A stretch of 64,000 bases of DNA from Pyrrhosoma nymphula (lineage: Eukaryota; Arthropoda; Insecta; Odonata; Coenagrionidae). How positions within the stretch are numbered: position 1 is the stretch's first letter; each line of letters begins with the position of its first letter. A model generated the notes under the pieces. The model was not told where the DNA came from. It saw nothing but the letters and a program-made list of their open reading frames with translations, and did no database searches. Location: assembly GCA_963573305.1 (NCBI GenBank), contig OY754337.1, positions 47,877,164 through 47,941,163 on the forward strand, read 5' to 3'. Below are positions 1-11,269 of the stretch, one piece after another. The translations under genes and the position numbers were made by a program.

Positions 1-155
1 TCGATTTATTACAAAATTGATGTATTGTGCTATAAGGCTAGGTGCTAAAATTGCGTTGAATTGCCAAAAACCTAATCCGTATGATGCAATATTTTTTTCA
101 CTTATATCTACAGATATCACAGATAAGAAAACGCATGCAAAGTTTCACGGAAAAT
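1..155 (+). repeat. Family A dispersed repeat, partial copy cut by window edge
   Basis: The stretch from the left edge (ATAAGGCTAGGTGCTAAAAT, then GCGTTGAATTGCC and a CGTATGATGC block) aligns by eye with 1089-1210 and 8745-8860. Only the right part of the unit is present because the window begins inside it. No coding capacity is seen. The class of element is not recognised. Confidence 0.6.
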
Positions 156-750
156 CTGTAAATTGACTAATATCCCTTTATCCACCTTAAGCAAAAGCAG
201 TGCAGTGCATATCAATTATTGATTCACTTTTAATGCTTGACTAGGAGTTGACATTATTTATTGCTTCGTGAGATTTAAGAGCACGCTATCGCTACGAGTC
301 GCATACAGCGATAAACTTCAAAAGCCGGCATTTAAATTCACACGGATAGTCCTCCTGGCTGGAGTAATTCCGGGCATTTAATTTGAACTACATTCAAGTA
401 CTTCTAACAAATAAGTTCATACCAGCAACCAAGTGGTCCCTCAAAGTTACCTATCGGCGAACGGGACCCATTTTTTGGAAATGAACAAAGGTTACCTTAA
501 GGAAGATAAAGAATAATAGAATGAGGGATAATGCTTTACATTAATGCGTAATAGATGAGAGGAAGCTTTGCTTTGCCTCTTTCAAGCAGCTTGTGCGAGA
601 TATTTTCCCAGCCATAATAGAGACCATTTTTTAATTTGACTTGAACTTGTAAGCAGTAGTAAAATGCATTGAAAAAATTTAGCAATATTAAAGACACACA
701 AACGGTCTACTATTTTTTACTTAAAATTACTTAATTTACCAGTAATTAAG
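156..750. other. AT-rich spacer, nothing recognised
   Basis: I see no coding frame, RNA gene or repeat structure here that I can support. Confidence 0.6.
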
Positions 751-1215
751 GTGGCTGGAGAGGTAATCGTGGGTCTTAGGGGGAAAATTCAAATCGTTTT
801 TTAAATAAGCCGAAAACATTTTGCTGGGCTACATTTCACTTAAGTCAATCTGTTTATGAGTTGAAACTCACCAGACTGCCTGTAGTGGTAATAATACAAG
901 AATTATATTTCAAATATTTTAATTAATCAAAGCAAGTTAACACTAGAGTGTTGACTACGTTTTTTTTCGAATTTTGAAATTGGCGTGTCCCCTTGATATT
1001 TGTAAGCAACAATTATATTATAAGAAATGTGTTATTTCGCGTTTAGAAGAGAAAATGTATGCATAAAAATTATTACGAAATAAATCTCCTATGTCATAAG
1101 GCTACGTGTTAACATAGCATTGAATTGACAAAAACTAAATCGGTATGATGCGTTTTATTTACGTTTATCTATAGGTATCACAAATGATAACGCCTATGCA
1201 AATTATCACGCAAAA
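751..1215 (+). repeat. Family A dispersed repeat, longer copy
   Basis: It begins with AAGGTGGCTGGAGAGGTAAT, and shares with 8371-8860 the ordered blocks TTTCACTTAAGT, ATCTGTTTATG, a GAAACTCACCA block, AAGAATTAT and a CGGTAT block near the right end. The two copies differ by many substitutions and small indels, so they are old. A short piece with the same AAGGTGGCTGGAG start occurs at 39000. The unit is about 470 bases and non-coding. No terminal inverted repeat was found. Confidence 0.7.
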
Positions 1216-1989
1216 ATGTATATAAACAATAGTCGCTTCAACCACTTTAACAAAATACACAAATTTTTCTCGTTATTTCCCACCGGTTTTCGAAGGTTGC
1301 CGCTGTCAACGTTTCGATGGCTATCTCCACCATCGTCATCAGGGTTGAAGGATGTTTCCTTGAAAACTTCATTAGAATTATTCCTCGGGAAAACACCAAA
1401 TCTTTCATGAATATACTTACATATTTAAGACATTAACCTGACGTAATGTTTTCACGCCATACGCTCAATATTCTTCACGAGGTAAGGTTTTTTTTACACA
1501 TTTATTAAAAAGTATAACGATGAGATACATTTGTTCTAATAATAACGGAAAAAAATACGAACTATGAACCGTAAAGTGACATTTTTTTCATAATATCTAT
1601 ACGGAGAGCACAGCCCTACCATGTACATAACATAGAAAACGGCTCCTATTTATTTTCTAACTTCGCGGAAAGTTATGCGGTATGTTGACGATATTTTCAT
1701 ATTATTAGGAGGATGAGATATTTATCTTTTTTGATGAGGCATATATCATTGGATTATATGTGAAGTGATATCTCCTTAAACCATCTTGGGAACACGGGGC
1801 TCGCACACAAAAACTCCTCAGTTTCCAGGCATAAATTCATCCAGGGAAGTTACACAACCGAAAAGGTATCACCGTACGTCGTACACGAAACATTTCCCTT
1901 TAAAAGGGCATCAGGAGAAGAAGGAGTAAGAGAAGATGAAAAAGAGGATTAAAAAAGGTAAAGGACTCACTTCAAAGCCGCAGGATGGT
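1216..1989. other. AT-rich spacer, nothing recognised
   Basis: Short open frames occur by chance, but none shows a recognisable domain. Confidence 0.55.
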
Positions 1990-2579
1990 GCCGCAACTCT
2001 GCGGTCAGGACCACTCCCACATTATATAGCACGGGAGGGGGGAAGGAGGAGAAATAAATAGCACCGGTGAGTGCGTCGGGTGGTCCCAATGAGGCGGAGA
2101 GCACGTTGCCGTTGAGTTGAGAGGAAGGAAGGAGTGATTAACACGCCGCACTTGCAGCGCCCGCGTGGGAAATACGGAAGCCTGGCAAGAACCGACGCGG
2201 AACTACTAAATCACAGAAAAAGAACCTCGAAAAACATGCATTTCCTTTCTCTCATTCCGCGGGTTTCTGAAAACTTCGCCAGAGAGAGAGAGGTTGAGGG
2301 ATATCACGGTCACAGCACACGCACAAACACACTACAGTTGAAGGGAGAAGACGAGTTTTTTTTTCGTTCCCGCAGTGCCGGGAGAAGGCAGGGAGGGAGG
2401 GAAGGAAGGGACACTCGTCACTCGGTCAACGGCGCCGAAAACGTCAAGCCGGGCCCACATTCCATCCGCAGCCGCGAGGGAGGGCGCGGGCGGCGGCGGC
2501 GGTCCCAATTCCTCCGCGGAAACCGGGCCTCTCCGGTTACTCGCCTCCAACCTCTCCCCCGCGAATGTGCGGGGCGTGG
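1990..2579. promoter_or_regulatory. GC- and CpG-rich block, possible promoter or first-exon region
   Basis: Base composition rises sharply against AT-rich flanks, with clustered CpG (for example around 2430-2580), purine-rich GGAGGGAGGG tracts and a run of T at 2356-2364. Such islands in arthropods can mark promoters or untranslated first exons, but no TATA box, initiator or splice pattern could be fixed. Overlapping open frames on both strands are low-complexity and are probably by-products of composition. It directly precedes the minisatellite. Confidence 0.3.
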
Positions 2580-3165
2580 CGGGGTGCTATCCGCAGCACC
2601 GCAATCTTCAAATCGTCGTTATATATGTGCTATCCGCAGCACCACAGGTTGCTATCCGTGAAAACAGGGGTACTATCCGTAGCACCGCAGGTCACTATCC
2701 GTAGAAAGAACATGTGCTATCCGCTACACCGATGGTGGCTATCTGCAGCACTCACGGGTCGCTATCCGTGGCACCAATGGTTGCTAACGGTAGCACCGTG
2801 GGGTGGTATCCGCAGAACTGAGGGGGGGGGGGGGTATACGAAGCACCGATGAGTGGTTTCCGCAACACCGCAAGTTGTTATCCGCAACACCGAATAGTGT
2901 AATCCGAAGAGTGCAATCCCCAGCACCGATGGAGGCTATCCACAGCGCCTAAGGGTGCAATCCACAGCACGGAGAGGTGCTATTCGAAGCACCTCGGAGT
3001 TATAACCGCAGCACGCGAGTCGCTATCCGCAACAATGACGGGTGCTACCCTCTGCACCGAGGGGAGCTATACACAACACCAACGAACAACATGTGGGTCA
3101 TCGTTATCCGTAGCACCTGAAGGTTGTATCCGCAACACTTAAAGGCCGCTATCCTCAACACAGAA
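2580..3165. repeat. Degenerate minisatellite, unit near TGCTATCCGCAGCACCG
   Basis: About two dozen imperfect copies of a 20-30 base unit follow one another, each with CTATCCG or a close variant followed by CAGCACC and a variable A/G/T-rich linker. A poly-G run lies at about 2821-2834. Unit spacing varies, so it is an old or slippage-prone array. Open frames across it only reflect the repeat. Confidence 0.85.
2908..3015 (+). repeat. 108-base segment exactly duplicated at 4209-4316
   Basis: This part of the minisatellite (starting AGAGTGCAATCCCCAGCACC and ending CCGCAGCACG) is identical, base for base, to 4209-4316 at an offset of 1301. The surrounding array units differ from one another, so the identity points to a recent segmental duplication, a gene-conversion event or an assembly artefact. 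Confidence 0.95.
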
Positions 3166-4208
3166 TAACAAAACGCGAGGGTGGGAGAGAGGAGGGGGGG
3201 GGGAGGGACGATCGCGAGGATGGAGACGGATGAGGACGCTCCAACAGAAGATGCAGAGGCTGAGGCACTGTCTGGAATGACCTCCAAACTCGAAACGCGA
3301 GGACGAACGAGAGAAGGGCGGGTTGCCCAAAAAATTCCCCAAGACGCCTGCGCCGGCCAGGGAATCCGATGCAGCAGCCACCGCACGGGGGGGGGGGGAG
3401 GAAGGAAAGGGCTATTGACGGACAGAGGGGGATGGAGGGGTCTCTTTGGGATCCTCAGCGGGGGGAAGGAAGCTGAGAGTGGTGCATGCGGCGTAGCGCG
3501 GGGCAAGAGCGAACACCTCCGGCGCGAAGATCGCTTAACAACTGGAGGAGGGAATATAACCGAAGGGGTTGAAGGAATTAAACTGGGTGACACGTCCTTC
3601 TCAGGCGGCACTCGCCTTACGAATGAGCTAGCGTGGAGGGAGGGAGCGTGTGAGAGGGAGCCAGAGGCTTCGTCCAGGAGAGGAAGGGGGTAAGAGCGAA
3701 GAGAGAGGGTAGCAGCTAGAGAAGAGAGAGAGGAACAGAGGAGGGGAGGGAGGTATGCTTGCTGGAGGAGGAGGAGAAGGTGAGTGGAGAGAGGGGAAGA
3801 GCCTCCACAGTCGATGGGGTGGGGGATTGAGGGGAGAAATGAGTAGGGGGGGAGCATACGTCTGTAACATAGCAGGAGGGAGGGGTAATTCTTTTAAGAG
3901 TGGTGGTGAGGGCCATCCAACAGGTGCTTTTGGTAGAAAAAAATCAACCTCACTCCGCGCTACACAGCTCTCGCACACACATACACACCGAGTTCTCATA
4001 TATCCGCAGCAGCACCGACTGGAAGGCCCTATTTTTCGCGTATTGGGGTGGCCACACTTGGTGCCACTCGCGAGTGGGGATACCACCCACCGATGACAGG
4101 AAAGCATTCAAGAGAGGTGGAATAGAGGGGGCCGAAGGTCACACCAGAGATCCCACTGGGAGTCCTTCAGTACCTTTGCACGCTCATCAACGCTTGATTC
4201 AGCCTCAG
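3166..4208. other. Purine-rich low-complexity DNA with poly-G runs
   Basis: The stretch is dominated by GGA/GAG/GGG runs on the plus strand (CT-rich on minus), with poly-G tracts near 3193-3206 and 3389-3399. The long minus-strand frames are proline/serine-rich products of this bias. No domain is recognisable and I do not call a gene. Confidence 0.6.
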
Positions 4209-4316
4209 AGAGTGCAATCCCCAGCACCGATGGAGGCTATCCACAGCGCCTAAGGGTGCAATCCACAGCACGGAGAGGTGCTATTCGAAGCACCTCGGAG
4301 TTATAACCGCAGCACG
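4209..4316 (+). repeat. Second copy of the exact 108-base duplication
   Basis: It is identical to 2908-3015 but stands alone here: the flanks (CTCAG before, AAATACTCC after) are not minisatellite. An isolated array fragment outside the array implies duplication or misassembly. Confidence 0.95.
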
Positions 4317-5604
4317 AAATACTCCTCTTGTAACTGCGACCAAGTTCAGCTACACCAATATTGTTCAAGATTGTTACACCTGTATTGTTACACCAACTAT
4401 TATACATTTGGGGGTTGTTGTGTCAGATCTGCCTGAATGAAGCGGTGAAACGGATGGCTGAAGCATTGTTAGAAATAAAAACAAGTTATAAATAATAAAG
4501 ATTGATCCCACTGAGGCAGTTGTACATTTATAACGTGTTGAGACTTTTCTATTCAAGGAGTGGTGACAAAATCCCCGAAGAGAGCTAGTCTTCCGGTAAT
4601 TAGCGAAGGGAGATGGCACCTTTTCCCAAAGCCTAAAATAGTACTGTTTAGGCGGATTTTCTTGTACGTTGGGACAAAAGTCTTCAATATTCTACCCACT
4701 GTTTGTAGAAAGCCATTGAGTATGAATTATTTCTCAAAACGTGTGAAAAATTTACCATTTACTAACATAAACACATGAAGACATACTTTTCTAAATTTTA
4801 TCTAATCAATTTTTTGGTATATTTTGTATGTCCCAGCGAGTGAGTAAATTTAATTTATTGTAACCTGATTACAGGTCTTTCCTTCGATGTTACTCAAAGC
4901 TCCCACTTCAGTAGCATTTTTCCTCTTTTTTCTGTGTATTATTTGGAAGTAATCAAACTTCATAATAATTATAATAATACTGGTATCCCATTGGTAGGAT
5001 AGAGAAAAGTCCGACATTACCACCAAATACGACACGCTCTCAAAATACAATAGATCATCGTCAAGGAGAAAAAGGTCCATTACCAACTAATATGCAAGAA
5101 AACATCGAAGAAAACCGCTAAAGGAGTGGAATATATTTCTTAGGCAAAAAAATAGATTAATCAAAACAAACTTAAAAACATGAACGAGCGATTGCCAGAA
5201 AGGGACTGGTACCACTCCTCTGCTACCACGCCGAACATATCTGGACGCATGGTACTAATAATTGGAAGACAAGGTAAGTCTTTCCCGTGACCAAAATGAG
5301 CCCGTTCTGCGCATGACGTACCCTGGCTCCCACAAGCAGACGAGAACTCGCGAAACTTACGGAGCTGGTCGAGTTTTGTCGGTATTTTGGTTTGAATTTG
5401 ATCAACAAGGACTGATCAGGACTGACAAGGACTTGATCAGAAATGAATTATAAGGTATAGAGTAGTTGGAAGAAGTATTAACCTTTACTTAAACTTTGAA
5501 TTGCTGAATTAATTGTGGCAATGTCCCCGAAGAAACATTATATCTTTACTACGCCCAGCGATATCAATCTGGTGCGTACTTGCAATCGAAAAAACATTAT
5601 TCCT
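4317..5604. other. AT-rich spacer, nothing recognised
   Basis: No domain, RNA gene or terminal repeat was recognised. Confidence 0.5.
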
Positions 5605-6420
5605 TCGTTCGTGTGACTTACTTACTTTACTTTACTTTACGCGATCAGGCCCAGAGGACCGCGCGATGATACAACTAGGGCCTTCCATTCTCTTCTGTCC
5701 TCCGCTATGTTCCGCCAGTTCGGCCAGGTTTCTAGCTGTTGCAAGTCTTCCCTTACTCCATCTATCCATCTCTTGCGAGGTCTCCCCACTGGTCTCCTTC
5801 CTTCTATTGTCATATCCATAGCCATCTTAGGAAATCTTTCACCACTCATTCTAACCACATGTCCAGCCCATTCCAATCTCCTACTCCTTAACACTCCTAT
5901 AATATTCGGTTCTTGATACAGATTGTACAATTCTTCATTGTGTCGTCTTCTCCATTCGCCTGTTTCTAAATCAAGGACTGGACCAAAAACCTTCCTTAGT
6001 ACTCTTCTTTAAAAAATATCGCTAATCGGTTCAGGTCTATTTTCCGTGTGCTCCATGATTGGCATCCATACAAGAGAACGGGACGGATCAGTGTTTTGTA
6101 TAATCTTATTTTAAGTTCCCGGGAAACGCTTCTTGAGCTTAGTATTTTATTAAGTGCATAGAGGCTTCTATTTGCTGTTTGCAGTCTGGATTTTATTTCC
6201 GTTTCACTTGAGGAGTTTTCTGTCAAAATGGTACCTAGATATTTAACTTCTTGTACTCTCTTGTAGTCATTATTGCCAACTGTAATGTTTCTATCATGAT
6301 TTATTCCCCTTCCAACAATTAAATATTCAGTTTTTGAAGGATTGACCAACAATCCCACTTTTCTTGCTAATTCTTCTACTAATTGCATTACTCTATTACT
6401 CTATTACTCGTTCGTGTGAC
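5605..6420 (-). mobile_element. 5'-truncated LINE insertion with perfect 13-base TSD
   Basis: TCGTTCGTGTGAC occurs at 5605-5617 and again at 6408-6420, bracketing a minus-strand LINE tail. Its 3' end carries a (GTAAA)n-type tail at about 5618-5640, and its 5' end breaks off inside the RT-encoding region near 6407. Truncation plus an intact TSD is the signature of target-primed reverse transcription. The perfect TSD suggests a comparatively young insertion. Confidence 0.9.
5637..6388 (-). pseudogene. LINE reverse transcriptase C-terminal region, one frameshift
   Basis: The minus-strand reading encodes the end of a non-LTR reverse transcriptase. It has PSKTEYLIVG, the KYLGTILT block, LIRPVLLYGCQSW, then LEWAGHVVRM, GRPRKRWIDGV and a WRNIAEDRREWKALV tail. 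These are standard post-palm motifs of arthropod and other metazoan LINEs. The reading is split at about 6009-6017, where a T-run on the minus strand shifts the frame. After one shift it continues as RVLRKVFGPVLDLETGEWRR and stays open to the stop near 5637. The catalytic palm (YADD/FADD) and endonuclease are absent because of 5' truncation, so the copy is dead. Confidence 0.9.
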
Positions 6421-7460
6421 ATTAAATACAATTACGTACTGAAACATTCCTAGTCTTGTTCATCGTAACGAATATTTTAACGACCATCTAGAAGCATGCA
6501 GTGAAAAATAACTTGTTGATTATGAATAAACTTACTTATTTCACGTCAAAAATCAGTCCTGATAGCGTATGCAATGAAAAATAACTTGTTGATAAAAAAT
6601 TAACTTACTAGTATAGCGTCAAAAATCATACCTGATAGCGTATTAAGTTAAACCGTCCTACTTAATTCTATTGATTCTCACATTCACGCAACCGTTATCA
6701 TCAATGGTGAATTATAATCAAGTGATTACAATCACTTCATTCACGATTTCAAAAATATACGAACTGACGTTTACTAAAGTTTCGTAAATTAATATATATC
6801 CTCTGCGAAATATCTATCACCAATTGTTTATTTTTGTAAAAACAAAAACTTATCCCTATTATCTCATTTGGTATTGTAATTCACTCACTTTAATCACTTA
6901 TTTTCATACGTTTTCCGACACTAATTGTCACATTAACTGATATTAAGGTAATATCGCCTCTATTTCATCGATTTATGAACAGTTCTGAGATCTTTACGTT
7001 TATTTGAGAGTTGAAAACGACTTTCAAGCAACTCTGTTCAGTTTCAATCCAGGGAGGAATTGGAGATGAGTGTGTTTAAATCAAGTTGCTAAAGGAATAA
7101 TTTCCTGTGAAAATAAACGCCATGAAAATATTTTCAAATGACTATATAAGGAAGGTGTAAGAGAGAAAGAATCACTGTAGGTAATGGCATAAACTAAACG
7201 GTGAATTAGAGTTGCTCAAAGTTGTGTCAAAAGAAAATAATAATTCAATGACAAACAAAGGCTTACAAAGCAAAGATTTTTAATATTAGAACCAATATTA
7301 TCAAGCACAATTGATAGGAAATACCAATGAAATAAGCACTATATATGAACAATGTTTTTTATAAGGTACTGCACCTCAGAGATAATTTCTCAGATCTCCA
7401 TGACATAGTTGAGTCAGTTTAGCTCTCTTAGATTCAGCGATTAAAATAAGATCAGTATGT
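6421..7460. other. AT-rich spacer with a short tandem dimer
   Basis: Apart from the 73-base dimer at 6498-6643 nothing is recognised. Confidence 0.5.
6498..6643 (+). repeat. Tandem dimer of a 73-base unit
   Basis: Two adjacent units (6498-6570 and 6571-6643) share GCA-TGAAAAATAACTTGTTGAT, AACTTACT, CGTCAAAAATCA and CCTGATAGCGTAT, with several substitutions. The equal lengths suggest a single old tandem duplication. Confidence 0.85.
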
Positions 7461-7462
7461 CT

Positions 7463-7606
7463 ATCTTGAAGAAAGAGACACAGAACCACTGGTTAAAAGT
7501 TCCACACTTTTAATAACCACCGACCAACGTTTCGGCACGTTATGCCATCATTAAGGTTCAGTTTTACAAATATCTCTATGAACCAGAGTTTATCTTTCTT
7601 CAAGAT
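7463..7606 (-). repeat. Foldback with hammerhead-like core
   Basis: A 14-base inverted repeat (ATCTTGAAGAAAGA at 7463-7476, its complement at 7593-7606) flanks a minus-strand segment with a GGCA/UGCC hairpin followed by GAAAC (7529-7533) and GUUGGUCGG. The CUGANGA box has decayed to UUAAUGA (7548-7554). It belongs to the same motif family as 39534-39559 and 54548-54578. Confidence 0.55.
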
Positions 7607-8370
7607 GGATACCTATATGTATGTTTCCACAAAGTTAGTGTCAATTCTCTTGCATAAGATCCAGTATGATTAACTTTTTTATAATAAATAAAAAAGAAAT
7701 TGAAAGGTTATCGAGATATTAGGAAAATATGCGGCGTACAGGACGTTTGTTTGTGTGAAGCAAATTCGTTGGGAGGGTATAAATGGGAACGGAAAGAACG
7801 ACATGCCTGACCACCGACCTCGCCGAACACGACTGTTTGTCGATGTCCGGAGCATTGTTTGCAAACAATGCCACGGATGGCTGTGTGGAGCTCGTGTTGC
7901 GACACCAGAAGAGAAGAGGTATGGCGGAGGATTGTCGGGATGTTTGGTGGTGGGGGGCCAGGGGATGACGGACGATGCGGCTCCCGCGACCCTCTCCCCC
8001 CTGCGGATTTGGTCGGGGCGCGGAAAGAGCCGGGGAGATTATAAGCGGCCGGCATTCGGGAGGCATGCGGGGCTCGCCTCCCGACGGATTCGATTACTCT
8101 GCGACAAGGGTGCCACGCCTATGACTCGACGAGGAATAGTAACATACTTCGCCCGTGTCTAGCGTAACACGATTCCTCGGACGACTAGAATGCTTCGTAT
8201 ACGCCCAGTCGGTACCCCGCAGGCCACCTCAAGGGTGGATGGCAGGGGATGATTCCGCACCAAGCATGCAATAACCGTCAAACACACTGTAATGCAATGA
8301 AATAATTTCTCTTATGATTTCCCGAGTCTTGCTTAGTTAAAAACCCATAACCAAGATGCGAGATTTTTAA
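7607..8370. other. Spacer with a GC-rich core at about 7780-8240
   Basis: CpG-rich DNA with overlapping chance frames on both strands. It may be a small island or a degraded element. No domain is recognised and no gene is called. Confidence 0.4.
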
Positions 8371-8860
8371 GGTGGCTGGAGCGGTAGGTAATTGTGGGTC
8401 ATTTAGTGCACTTTTAATAATTTTTTAATGAAGTCGAAAGAAAATTATTGGACCATATTTCACTTAAGTGCATCTGTTTATGCGTTGGAACTCACCATGC
8501 ACGAAGTAATGGAAATGACATAAGAATTATTTTTTTTCTTATAATTAAAGCATGTTCTTACTAAAGTTTTCGACGCGGTATTCGAAATTTAGACGATATT
8601 ATATTGAAAAATGTTTTTTTCCAAATATTTGACTCGTCGTGACACCTTGATATTTTTAGCAACAATTATAATTTTAAAAAAATCTATCGTTTCGCGTCTA
8701 GAAGAAAATCTGTACATATGTAATGGAATTATTACTAAATTGGTCATGTGCCACACGGCTACATGTTAAAATAGCACTGAATAACAAAAAAAACAAATCG
8801 GTATTGTGAAATATTTTCACTTTTACCTAGACAGATTACTAATGAGAAAACTTGATGCTG
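8371..8860 (+). repeat. Family A dispersed repeat, third copy
   Basis: It starts AAGGTGGCTGGAGCGGTAGG and follows 751-1215 block by block (TTTCACTTAAGTGCATCTGTTT, GGAACTCACCA, AAGAATTATT, CGGTAT). The right half also matches 1-155. Confidence 0.7.
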
Positions 8861-9204
8861 GTCCCATAATCGTAAGTGTATTTCATGTGCAATAAAACCA
8901 GTTTCTCAATGAACTAAGGCTGTATAAAAGTCGTAGACACTTAAGTTTCGTACGTAAAACTTAGGCTGCTTTTTCAAACAGACAAAGGCTTGTACCTTCT
9001 CTATTCTAGTAACATAAATTTTTCCTAAAACCACCTTCGCTTATCCTTGAGCCCCTCTCCAAATCCTTCCTCCGTGTATTTTTTACGGAACATTTGAATT
9101 TTTAACCTGCTAGTCTCTATTGTGAGTAACTTAAGTCTCTATTGTGAGGTTACCATGTCAAAAACATGCCATTTCACAAATTAAACGAACGAAAACATAT
9201 ATAA
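8861..9204. other. AT-rich spacer, nothing recognised
   Basis: No supported feature. Confidence 0.55.
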
Positions 9205-9420
9205 TGAGATTTCTATTATTTAATATATAGTTATTATATATATAGGTATATATATTTATATTATAATATATCATTATTAATTCTTTTATTTATTTTTTAT
9301 CTAATTATTAAATAATTAAGAGGTAATAGGTAGTTTTTATTATATTAGTTTCTATTATTTAATATATAGTTATTATATATATAAATATTTATATTATAAT
9401 ATATAATTATTAATCTTTTA
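9205..9420 (+). repeat. Very AT-rich tandem duplication, period about 139
   Basis: TTTCTATTATTTAATATATA followed by GTTATTATATATATA and TTATATTATAATATAT is found at 9210-9270 and again at 9349-9412. The DNA between is almost pure A/T. The pair is nearly identical apart from a short GGTATAT/indel difference. Confidence 0.85.
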
Positions 9421-10296
9421 ATATTCAATAATAATTCTCTTTTTCAGCCCTCGTAGTGGACTAGGGTAAAACCACAATGGAAGAGCACAACAATTATTCT
9501 CATACGTTTTCCAGTTAACCATTATCATAGAGCTGAGAATACATACTCTATTTCAATATCTCTCCCTTCACGTTACGTCGTCCAGTTTCTATTCGGGGTC
9601 TGATTTTTACCACATAGTAAGAGAATAGACGGGTTAGCAGCAATTCCATTGGTTCCTGGTGTGACTTATGAGCGTTCAATTTTAAATTTTCACATCAAAT
9701 ACTTCAACTAAAATATAATGGAGTACGTATTTAGTTATCCATAGAAGAAGATAATTTACAACATAATATGCAATTTGAAAAATTAACTTGCACCATTTTA
9801 ATTGGAATAAAACTGTTGTTCCGAGTGTGACTCACACAAATGACACTCAATAACATAGACTACTTTAACCTGTTAACTCTGTGAATAACTTAAGCATTTA
9901 ATATTGATATTAATATCAGTAGGATAAGAGTAATTTATCTTTAGTTTAAACTAATGGAGAATTATCCAAAAACATTATTTTTTCTAGTTATAAACTTTTT
10001 AATAAGTTCCGGGTGTTATATGATAAATTTCTGGGTGTGACCTAATTACTCTTTCTGCTCTCCATTGTGAGTAAAATTCAATTTTTATTTCAAATTTTGG
10101 TAATGACTCAGTATATTTGATTGATTAAGATCAATTAAACCTAGCTAAGTTGAAATTTTAAATCGTAGAACAAAAACACTATTTTTTCCATATTTGTGCT
10201 CACTTTAAATGGAATGGCTTTTAGGCGAAAAATTAGAGCCATGAATAAATATGAGAAGAATTTCCTAAAATCTTCTTAGCCCGCTGAGCGTGACTG
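9421..10296. other. AT-rich spacer, nothing recognised
   Basis: No supported feature. Confidence 0.55.
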
Positions 10297-10790
10297 CGGC
10301 CAGTGATACCGTTATAGTGGTAGCGTACCTTGATGGCAGTTAGCCTGCGCGAAATGCGACATCAAAGGAGGGGAATAATCGTTGGAAGGAGTCTGCTAAG
10401 GAGCGAAGGGGAGAGGGCAGCGCATGGAGTGCAATGCTGCCAACATCACCACATTTGACTTGAAATGGGCAGGAAATTATCATCAAAGCGTTTCATGACA
10501 GTGTTCAATCTGGATCAAAATATGCTAATATTGTTCGCAACCCATCTAAACAATTGGATTTAGAACCGTAGAGAGCGTTTTAGTTGATAGGAATAACAGG
10601 TTGACCATTATAAAGTTGACACCGAAGGTTTTTGTGGCCTTGTGAACCCTGTTAGTCAACCGCGGAGAATACCCTAATCCCCCGTGGGGAGCTAGTTAAC
10701 AGAGAATGGATTCTTCTGCTGGAAATGGGCTTCTGCGCAACTGCCTCCATGTTTAGCTACCGCTTTACACCGTAGTTCGACATTTGACTC
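10297..10790 (+). repeat. Family B dispersed repeat, copy 1
   Basis: It aligns collinearly with 25250-25760. Shared blocks include TAGTGGTAGCG, GGCAGT, GTCTGCTAAGGA/CGGCTAAGGA, TGCCAACAT, CTGGATCAAAATATGCT, ATATTGTTC, CCATCTAAACAA and CCATGTTTAGCTAC/GGCTAC. Divergence is high and many indels break any frame, so it is probably non-coding. No terminal repeats were found and the class is unknown. Confidence 0.75.
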
Positions 10791-11269
10791 CTAATATGGT
10801 GGAGCGGGTCGAATCGCAACGCATGCTCATCACACGGTCCAAAAAGGGAGGGGACGATTGATTGCGAAAATTACGACAAGCAATTAAATTATTGATTGGG
10901 ATAAAATATCCGGCACATAACCTTATAAATGAATCAACGACGAGCTTCTAAGAATGAACCAATATGGCTAGGTACGTTACGAAAGTGAGGCGTGCCCATG
11001 ACATACTTAATGACTATTTGAAAACAGGTTGAACACTCAGCACTCTATCTAAACATAACCATATAAAAAGAAACATCTCAAATTTTTTATAGACAAAGAA
11101 AAAACTTGTTAATAACTGGAGTATCGACCACAAGCTCTTTCTCCTACCTGCCATAACTCTTTCAAGACTCATTTTTCTATCCTCCATCACCAGGAATAAT
11201 CAAGCCGAAGAAGTTTTCACTGCAGTTCCTTAATTTGTCCTCCTCTCAGCTAAATGGTTCCTCTTCTTC
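10791..11269. other. Spacer, nothing recognised
   Basis: No supported feature. Confidence 0.5.

Noticed and set aside
2134..2704. Overlapping plus-strand frames of 175 and 109 codons
   Set aside because: They lie in GC/purine-rich DNA and run into the minisatellite; the residues simply reflect composition and no domain is visible.
2580..3165. CRISPR-like repeat array
   Set aside because: Repeats are degenerate and of variable length without unique equal-length spacers; the genome is eukaryotic in character.
3045..4107. Minus-strand frames of 270 and 159 codons rich in Pro/Ser/Leu
   Set aside because: The opposite strand is nearly pure GA-rich; both frames and their plus-strand counterparts are by-products of low complexity.
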